This document shows positions 59,061-64,000 of a stretch of DNA of 64,000 nt, in pieces. Location of the stretch: contig CAVSZK010000004.1 in the NCBI GenBank assembly GCA_963732415.1, positions 1-64,000 on the forward strand, given 5' to 3'. Both the position numbers and the translations under genes were made by a program. Each line of letters begins with the position of its first letter. Position 1 is the first letter of the stretch. The notes under the pieces were generated by a model. That model saw only the letters and a list, made by a program, of their open reading frames with translations, was not told the origin of the DNA and made no database searches. This DNA comes from RPQJ01 sp963732415. GTDB taxonomy: Bacteria; Pseudomonadota; Gammaproteobacteria; Steroidobacterales; Steroidobacteraceae.

Positions 59061-59768
59061 ATGGCAGTCACAGAGTCCCTGTTCCAGCAGGATGCCTACC
59101 TCCGCCAGTGCCCGGCGCAGGTGGTCGAGCTGCTCCCGGAAGGCGTCGTGCTTGATTGCACGGTCTTCTACCCGCTTGGCGGCGGTCAGCCCGGCGACAC
59201 CGGTGTGCTTCGGGCGAGTGACGGACGCCAGTGGAGAGTGCTGGGCGCCCGCAAGGGCGAGGGCGGGCGTGTCGTGCATCCGCTGGCAGGCGACGTTCCG
59301 CCGCCGGCAGTCGGCACACAGGTGGAAGCGATCATCGACTGGGATCGTCGCTATTCGCACATGAGGATGCACAGTTGCCTGCACCTGCTCGGTTCGGTGC
59401 TGCGTTACGGTGTGACGGGCGGGCAGATCACGGCAGAAAAGAGTCGGCTCGACTTCGACACGCAGGATGAAATCGACCCGGCGCGCGTGACCGATTCGGT
59501 CAATGCACTGATCGCTGCCGATCACCAGCTGCAGTCCAGCTGGATCACCGACGAGGAACTCGACCGCCAGCCGGAGCTGATACGCACGATGTCGGTCCAG
59601 CCGCCGCGCGGCGCCGGCCGGATACGCCTGCTGGAGATTCCCGGCGTGGACCTGCAGCCTTGCGGCGGCACGCATGTAGCCCGGACCGGCGAAATCGGGC
59701 CGATCGCGGTGACGAAAGTCGAGAACAAGGGCCGGCACAACAGGCGGGTCTACATAGCATTTGCCTGA
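59061..59768 (+). CDS. Alanyl-tRNA editing protein (AlaX-like)
   Basis: 235 aa from ATG 59061 (GGAGG nine bases upstream; another ATG at 59054 is out of frame). The AlaRS-like second additional domain is clear: FYPLGGGQPGDTG, the zinc motif HMRMHSCLHLLG (HxxxH) and LQPCGGTHVARTGEIG (CxxxH). It hydrolyses Ser-tRNA(Ala) or related mischarged tRNAs in trans. No operon partner. Confidence 0.9.
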   Translation: MAVTESLFQQDAYLRQCPAQVVELLPEGVVLDCTVFYPLGGGQPGDTGVLRASDGRQWRVLGARKGEGGRVVHPLAGDVPPPAVGTQVEAIIDWDRRYSHMRMHSCLHLLGSVLRYGVTGGQITAEKSRLDFDTQDEIDPARVTDSVNALIAADHQLQSSWITDEELDRQPELIRTMSVQPPRGAGRIRLLEIPGVDLQPCGGTHVARTGEIGPIAVTKVENKGRHNRRVYIAFA

Positions 59769-59859
59769 GCGCCGCTGGCCCCGCGGCCCGCATGCGCGCG
59801 GCTACGGCGGCCCCGACGCGGTGCCACGAGGCACGCCGGCAAGGGAAAACGGGTAATCG

Positions 59860-60531
59860 ATGCGTTACTATCCGTGCGCCGCGATCCGGTGGGCGGAAAG
59901 CGGCAGCGCGGGGTACCGGGAATTGGTTCAATCAGCATCGTCGGTCCGGGGCAGTGGTTCGGGTGCGCCGGTCATCGGTCGCGCCGATCTCGCCACGCTG
60001 CCCAATATCGTGTCGCTGGCGCGCATCGCGGGCGTCACGGCCGCAGTCATGCTCTATATCGCCGGTTACCCGCGGGCATTCCTGCTGCTCGGCACGGCCG
60101 CATGCCTGACCGATTACCTGGATGGTTACCTGGCTCGCCGGTTTTCGCAGGAGACCGTGCTGGGCGCGATGCTCGACCAGGCGGCCGACAGTTTCACGAC
60201 CGGCATCGCGCTCGCATTACTGGTGGTCATCGGGGGCTTCCCCTTCGTGTTCCTGGTCATCTTCCTTGGCCGGGAATTCTGGGTGGCGACCGTGAGGCGC
60301 TACGCAGCCATCAACGGCCTCGAGATTCCATCGCACGTCTCGGGCAAACTGGCGACCGGGTTCATCTACTGGTCCATGCTGCTGATGGCGGTCGTGCTGA
60401 TACTGGATATACCGATAGACCTTGCCGAATGGCTCGTCCCGCTGGCGACGCTCGGCATGGCAATCGGCCTGGCGCTCAGTTGCGCGGCCGGATGGCGTTA
60501 CACGCAGTCGCTCGCAGGGGCGCCGCGATGA
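59860..60531 (+). CDS. CDP-alcohol phosphatidyltransferase
   Basis: 223 aa. After an N-terminal ~40 residues of uncertain status (start may be later), LATLPNIVSLARI opens the membrane domain. The family signature D-x2-DG-x2-AR-x8-G-x3-D-x3-D is exact in TDYLDGYLARRFSQETVLG and the following AMLDQAAD. Five or six membrane helices are evident. It transfers a phosphatidyl group from CDP-diacylglycerol to an alcohol; PgsA-like glycerol-3-phosphate is one option and fits pgpA downstream, but the coupled aminotransferase suggests another acceptor. TGA overlaps the next ATG. Confidence 0.85.
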   Translation: MRYYPCAAIRWAESGSAGYRELVQSASSVRGSGSGAPVIGRADLATLPNIVSLARIAGVTAAVMLYIAGYPRAFLLLGTAACLTDYLDGYLARRFSQETVLGAMLDQAADSFTTGIALALLVVIGGFPFVFLVIFLGREFWVATVRRYAAINGLEIPSHVSGKLATGFIYWSMLLMAVVLILDIPIDLAEWLVPLATLGMAIGLALSCAAGWRYTQSLAGAPR

Positions 60532-61661
60532 CTCGCGAAACCGCCGGCGACACCGCGGAACTGGTCCTGCTCTGTCCGGGGCCCGTGATGCTGTCGCCGG
60601 GCGTGAAATCCGCGCTGACGGAAGGCGGGTACGGGCACCGGGACGAACGTTTCTCGCAGATCCTTGGCCGGCTGCGAGCAAACACCGCGCGCGTCCTCGG
60701 CGCCGGTGACGATCACAGCGTGCTGTTCGTCACCGGCCCTGCGACCGCCGGGATCGAGGCTGCGTGTTCCTCGCTGATGCCTCCCGACGCGGTCGTGATC
60801 GTGCCGGTGAATGGCACCTTCAGCCAGCGCATCGTGGACATCCTGGCAGTGCACAAGATCCGCTGCGTTGCACTGGACTGTGGATTCGGCCAGCCGGTGG
60901 ACCTGGCACGCGTCGAGGCGGCGATGGTCGAATGTCGCGAAACCGCGGAATTTGTCGCCATTGCGATGACCCACCACGAAACGTCGGCGGGCGTCTTGAA
61001 TCCGGTCGCGGCAGTCGGCACGCTCGCCCGGCGCCACGGCGTCAGGACCTTCGTGGATGCCACGTCGAGCGCCGGCGCGGAAGACCTCGACCTGGTGCGC
61101 GACCACGTCGATGTGTGCATCACGGCCTCGGGCAAGTGCCTGCACGCCGCTCCCGGTATCGCGATCGTCGCGGCCAGCCGTGAATTGCTGGCGGCACGGG
61201 AATCGGCCGAGCCGCGCAGCTACGCACTCGACCTGGTGCGCCACCACCGGCAGATCGAGGCCAATTTACAGACGCCGTTTACGCCAGCGGTTCCGTTGAT
61301 CGTCGCACTGGACCGGGCTGTCGAGGAACTGCTCCAGCAGGGCGTCGCCACGCGCCGTGCGCAATACCTCCGGCGGCGCGCATATCTCGAGGCAGGACTG
61401 CGTCGGCTGGGCCTGTCCTTGCTGCGCCACCCGGAAGGGAGTGCCGCGAGTTCGATCCTGACCGTCGCGTTTCCGGAGGCGATGGGATTTGAAGCCTTGT
61501 TCCGCGCGGTGCGCAAGCGCGGTTACCTGGTGTACGGGGCCAAGCCGCCGCTAGACCAGCGGTATTTCCAGGTGGGCGTGATGGGCGAGCTGGCGGACGC
61601 GGACCTTGCGGGATTCCTCGCCGCGCTAGAGTCGGTGCTGGCGGGTGCGGTCGCGGCCTGA
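60528..61661 (+). CDS. Class V aminotransferase, PhnW-like (2-aminoethylphosphonate-pyruvate transaminase-like)
   Basis: 377 aa from ATG 60528 in an ATGA overlap with the phosphatidyltransferase. LLCPGPVMLSPGVKSAL and YGHRDERFSQIL start it in the manner of PhnW and alanine-glyoxylate aminotransferases, FVTGPATAGIEAACSSL binds the cofactor phosphate, MTHHETSAGVLNP follows, and the PLP lysine is in ITASGKCLHAAPG, close to the NKC-GVPG motif of PhnW. It could make or use 2-aminoethylphosphonate; the phosphonate genes pepM and ppd are not in the window, so alanine/serine-glyoxylate transamination remains possible. Confidence 0.7.
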   Translation: MTRETAGDTAELVLLCPGPVMLSPGVKSALTEGGYGHRDERFSQILGRLRANTARVLGAGDDHSVLFVTGPATAGIEAACSSLMPPDAVVIVPVNGTFSQRIVDILAVHKIRCVALDCGFGQPVDLARVEAAMVECRETAEFVAIAMTHHETSAGVLNPVAAVGTLARRHGVRTFVDATSSAGAEDLDLVRDHVDVCITASGKCLHAAPGIAIVAASRELLAARESAEPRSYALDLVRHHRQIEANLQTPFTPAVPLIVALDRAVEELLQQGVATRRAQYLRRRAYLEAGLRRLGLSLLRHPEGSAASSILTVAFPEAMGFEALFRAVRKRGYLVYGAKPPLDQRYFQVGVMGELADADLAGFLAALESVLAGAVAA

Positions 61662-61702
61662 GGCGGCCGTGACCACGAAATAAAGGCCCGGGTCTCGCAT
61701 CG

Positions 61703-62188
61703 ATGTTCGACCTGTCGATCAACAGGAACGTCTTCACCGACTGGCGCCACTGCCTGGCCTTCGGCTTCGGCAGCGGGCTCGCACGCTTTGCGCCGGGCAC
61801 CTTCGGCACGCTGGTAGCGATCCCGTTCTACCTGGTCCTCGCCCAACTGCCAGCGTGGCTGTACCTGCTCACCGTGGCAGCGGCATTCGCACTCGGCGTG
61901 TGGATCAGCAACGTGGTCTCGCGGGACCTGCGCGTGCACGACCACGGCGGCATCGTGTTCGATGAATTCGTAGGCTTCTGGATCACGATGTTCCTGCTGC
62001 CCGCCGAGTGGCCATGGATCCTGGCGGGATTCGCGGCCTTCCGCCTGTTCGACATCTGGAAGCCGTGGCCTATCCGCTGGTGCGACCGGCACATCGAAGG
62101 CGGCTTCGGCATCATGTTCGACGACGTGGTTGCCGGCATATTCGCCTGCGCATCGCTGCATGCGTTGCGCGCCTTCATTGCCGGCTAA
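61703..62188 (+). CDS. pgpA: Phosphatidylglycerophosphatase A
   Basis: 161 aa. GFGSGLARFAPGTFGTLVAIP, VHDHGGIVFDEFVGFWITM (catalytic acidic residues) and KPWPIRWCDRHIEGGFGIMFDDVVAGI are the conserved PgpA segments, with four membrane helices. It removes phosphate from phosphatidylglycerophosphate to give phosphatidylglycerol, the substrate of cardiolipin synthase (38.0-39.5 kb). Positioned 41 bp after the aminotransferase. Confidence 0.93.
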   Translation: MFDLSINRNVFTDWRHCLAFGFGSGLARFAPGTFGTLVAIPFYLVLAQLPAWLYLLTVAAAFALGVWISNVVSRDLRVHDHGGIVFDEFVGFWITMFLLPAEWPWILAGFAAFRLFDIWKPWPIRWCDRHIEGGFGIMFDDVVAGIFACASLHALRAFIAG

Positions 62189-62189
62189 G

Positions 62190-63491
62190 TTGCAGCACGA
62201 TTCCGCTCCGGACGATCCCGATCGCCTGCTGGTGCGCGTGCTCGGCGTGCGGCAGCTCACCGCGAATATCTTCAACCACACGGTGGGCAGCGGGATCTTC
62301 GTGCTGCCCGCATTCGCGGTGCTGCAGCTGGGCAGTGCTGCCCCGGTGGCCTACGTGGTATGCGCGGCGGTGATGGCACTGGTGGTGCTGATGTTTGCCG
62401 AGGCGGGCAGCCGTGTCACGATCACCGGCGGCCCCTATGCCTACGTCGAGATCGGGCTCGGGCCCTTCTTCGGCTTTGCCGCCGGCATCCTGCTCGCGGT
62501 GTCGCAGATCTCCGCCGCGGGCGCGATCTCGATGCTGCTCGCCGAGAGCGTCGCGCGGCTGCTCGGGCTCGCGGGCGCGGGCTGGCCCGCGGCGATCGTG
62601 GTGCTGTTCGTCTGCGGTCTCGCGGCGGTGAACATCCGCGGCGTGAGCCGCGGGGCACGCGTCATCGAGATCTTCACGGCCGCCAAGCTCGTGCCGTTGC
62701 TCTTTTTCGTGGTGGTCGGGGCATTCTTCATTTCGCCCGACAACCTGCGCTGGGATGCGCTGCCGGCGGCAGGGCAGGTTGCGACCACGGTGGGTACGCT
62801 GATATTTGCGTTCACCGGCATCGAGACGGCATTGATGCCGGGCGGTGAAGTCAGGGATCCAACGCGCACCGTGCCGCGCGCCGCGATGCTGGCGCTAGGC
62901 GGGGCGACGCTGCTCTACCTGGCGGTGCAGGCGGTCGGGCTCGGGGTCCTCGGCACGGCGCTAGGCGACGACACGGTGGCGCCGCTCGCCACGGCGGCCG
63001 GTACCTTCGCGGGCAGCAAGGGCGCGGCGCTGGTGCTGGCCGGTGCGTCGATCTCGATGTTCGGCTGGCTGACGGGCTCGATACTGGCGGGACCGCGTGC
63101 GCTATTTGCACTGGCGCGTGATGGCTTCCTGCCGCATCGACTCGCGGCGGTGCACCCGCGCTTCCACACGCCGCACATCGCGATCGGCGTCTACGGCGTA
63201 ATCGCGATCGCGATTTCGCTCACGAGCACGTACCAGCAGCTCGCGGTGCTGTCGAACCTCGCGTCTTTCGGCGTCTACATACTCGGCGCGTTCGCCGTCT
63301 GGCGGCTGCGTGTGCGCGACGTTCGCACGGACAGGCCGCCGTTCCTGATGCCCGGCGGCATGCTGGTGCCCGTGCTTGCCTGTATCGCGATCGGCTGGAT
63401 CGCCGTCCAGACGATCACGCTCCGCGAGGCGCTCGCGCTGGGCGGCGTGTTCGCGCTTTCGCTGGTCGTCTACGTGGTGCGGCGGCGCTAG
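62190..63491 (+). CDS. APC family amino acid permease
   Basis: 433 aa if it starts at TTG 62190, right after the pgpA stop; the ATG at 62130 lies inside pgpA. Twelve hydrophobic helices are expected. NIFNHTVGSGIFVLPAFAVLQLG is the APC TM1 motif, GGPYAYVEIGLGPFFGF is TM3, and FAFTGIETALMPGGEVRDPTRTVPRA is TM6 and the following loop. It imports an amino acid or polyamine by proton symport. The 3' end overlaps the convergent WS/DGAT gene by 77 bp. Confidence 0.87.
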   Translation: MQHDSAPDDPDRLLVRVLGVRQLTANIFNHTVGSGIFVLPAFAVLQLGSAAPVAYVVCAAVMALVVLMFAEAGSRVTITGGPYAYVEIGLGPFFGFAAGILLAVSQISAAGAISMLLAESVARLLGLAGAGWPAAIVVLFVCGLAAVNIRGVSRGARVIEIFTAAKLVPLLFFVVVGAFFISPDNLRWDALPAAGQVATTVGTLIFAFTGIETALMPGGEVRDPTRTVPRAAMLALGGATLLYLAVQAVGLGVLGTALGDDTVAPLATAAGTFAGSKGAALVLAGASISMFGWLTGSILAGPRALFALARDGFLPHRLAAVHPRFHTPHIAIGVYGVIAIAISLTSTYQQLAVLSNLASFGVYILGAFAVWRLRVRDVRTDRPPFLMPGGMLVPVLACIAIGWIAVQTITLREALALGGVFALSLVVYVVRRR

Positions 63492-64000
63492 TCTTGCGGG
63501 GCGCTCCCGCGCTCGCCTTCGCCTTGGTTTTCGCCTTCGATCTTGCCTTCGCCTTTGCCTTGGCTTTCCCGGCCCTGGCCTTCGCCCTGGGCGCGGCCTG
63601 CACCGCTGCATGGGCGTGTCCGCCGGGCGCGGGCAGTGCATCTGCGGCGGCGAGAAGTTCTTCCCACGCCCCGCGCATGCAGTCGAGCATCACGGCCGGG
63701 TCGGGCACCATGCTTCGGCACGAAACCATCGAGATCCACATCACGCCGTTGTAGCTCACGCCGGTGAAGTTGAGCCCACAGCCGTCCACGGGAATGCTGA
63801 CCGGGTACATGCACATGGCTTTCGCGCCCGCGAGGTACATCGCCTCGTCGGGTCCGCGGACGTTCGAGACCGTCATGTTGATCCGCGACACCAGGACGCG
63901 GTTGAACAGCGCGTGTGCGGCGAACGGCGGCATGACGTCGAGCAGGTTCATCAGCGTGTCGAGGCCCATGGCTTCAGCCTGCTCCTTGCTGGTTCGCGCC
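63415..64000 (-). CDS. Wax ester synthase/diacylglycerol acyltransferase, C-terminal part (cut by window end)
   Basis: Partial: the 5' part lies beyond 64000. The visible ~195 residues begin RTSKEQAEAMGLDTLMNL, then INMTVSNVRGPDEAMYLAGAKAM, PVDGCGLNFTGVSYNGVMWISMVSC and DPAVMLDCMRGAWEELLAA, which is the WS/DGAT C-terminal domain. The N-terminal HHxxxDG active site is outside the window. After the domain an unusual ~65-residue Lys/Ala/Arg-rich tail (KAKAKAKARSKAKTKAKA and so on) runs to the stop, overlapping the permease gene. It would make neutral storage lipids. Confidence 0.85.
   Translation of the reverse strand, partial: ARTSKEQAEAMGLDTLMNLLDVMPPFAAHALFNRVLVSRINMTVSNVRGPDEAMYLAGAKAMCMYPVSIPVDGCGLNFTGVSYNGVMWISMVSCRSMVPDPAVMLDCMRGAWEELLAAADALPAPGGHAHAAVQAAPRAKARAGKAKAKAKARSKAKTKAKASAGAPRKTSAAAPRRRPAKARTRRPARAPRGA
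63505..63600 (-). repeat. Degenerate hexamer repeat coding a Lys/Ala tail
   Basis: Imperfect GCCTTC/GCCTTG/GCCTTT-type units in near-tandem array encode alternating Lys-Ala pairs at the C-terminus of the WS/DGAT protein. The array resembles histone H1/AlgP-like tails in composition and is prone to in-frame slippage. Confidence 0.7.

Noticed and set aside
1..64000. tRNA or rRNA genes
   Set aside because: No T-loop consensus with matching acceptor stem or rRNA-like conserved stretches was noticed on reading; a tRNAscan or Infernal run would be decisive.

Overview
The window is a GC-rich chromosomal segment with tightly packed genes, many sharing 4-base start/stop overlaps (ATGA or GTGA). A Kdo transferase, a Kdo kinase, a TolC-type outer membrane protein, GlnE, SlyX, PgpA and GGDEF/EAL signalling point to a Gram-negative proteobacterium, most likely a gammaproteobacterium. 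The sulfatase, N-acyl-D-amino-acid deacylase-like, WS/DGAT and Asp-box genes would suit a soil or aquatic lineage such as Steroidobacterales, but that finer placement is a guess. I see no tRNA, rRNA, CRISPR array, prophage or transposase. The first ~4 kb look less GC-rich than the rest.

Region by region. 0.4-19.7 kb is a surface-polysaccharide locus: a secreted beta-helix protein, a polysaccharide deacetylase and a glycosyltransferase; an Alg14/Alg13-like split glycosyltransferase plus a third glycosyltransferase; an amino-sugar nucleotide module (acyltransferase, Gfo/Idh dehydrogenase, DegT aminotransferase, NeuD-type acyltransferase, SDR epimerase, second DegT aminotransferase); a WcaJ-type initiating phosphoglycosyltransferase; the dTDP-L-rhamnose operon rfbACDB; and, on the opposite strand, a nucleotidyltransferase and a three-gene cassette of PqqD-like chaperone, tiny Tat-signal peptide ending in a Lys-Pro repeat, and HprK-related kinase. 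The cassette looks like an uncharacterised peptide-modification system attached to the polysaccharide locus and is the best candidate for an undescribed system. At 20.0 kb a clear cyclic-di-GMP-I (GEMM) riboswitch precedes a secreted Ig/FnIII protein.

21-28 kb is mostly housekeeping: a YgbA-type protein, nitroreductase, orphan BrnA-type antitoxin, a frameshifted apt, glnE, DUF6165, a SYLF protein and a zinc-ribbon protein. 28-34 kb is envelope and LPS core: heptosyltransferase-like GT9, kdkA, waaA, tolC-like and a PCMT-type methyltransferase. 34-42 kb holds a PAS-GGDEF-EAL protein, MOSC, GST, slyX, a cardiolipin synthase, and an Lrp/AsnC regulator divergent from ornithine cyclodeaminase and arginase (arginine to ornithine to proline). 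42-59 kb carries secreted and catabolic functions: an anaerobic-type sulfatase maturase with a Cys-type arylsulfatase, an OPT transporter, a secreted phospholipase-D-like protein, a large Asp-box protein, a LolA-like protein and a D-aminoacylase-like protein. 59-64 kb holds AlaX, a CDP-alcohol phosphatidyltransferase, a PhnW-like aminotransferase, pgpA, an APC permease and the 3' end of a WS/DGAT gene.

Three intergenic spaces in the 49.8-57.1 kb stretch each carry a copy of one composite palindromic element: two hairpins with conserved, mutually inverted loops and covarying stems (BIME/MITE-like). Cyclic-di-GMP is a plausible unifying theme, with a synthase/hydrolase at 34 kb, the riboswitch at 20 kb and possibly a degenerate riboswitch before the first gene.
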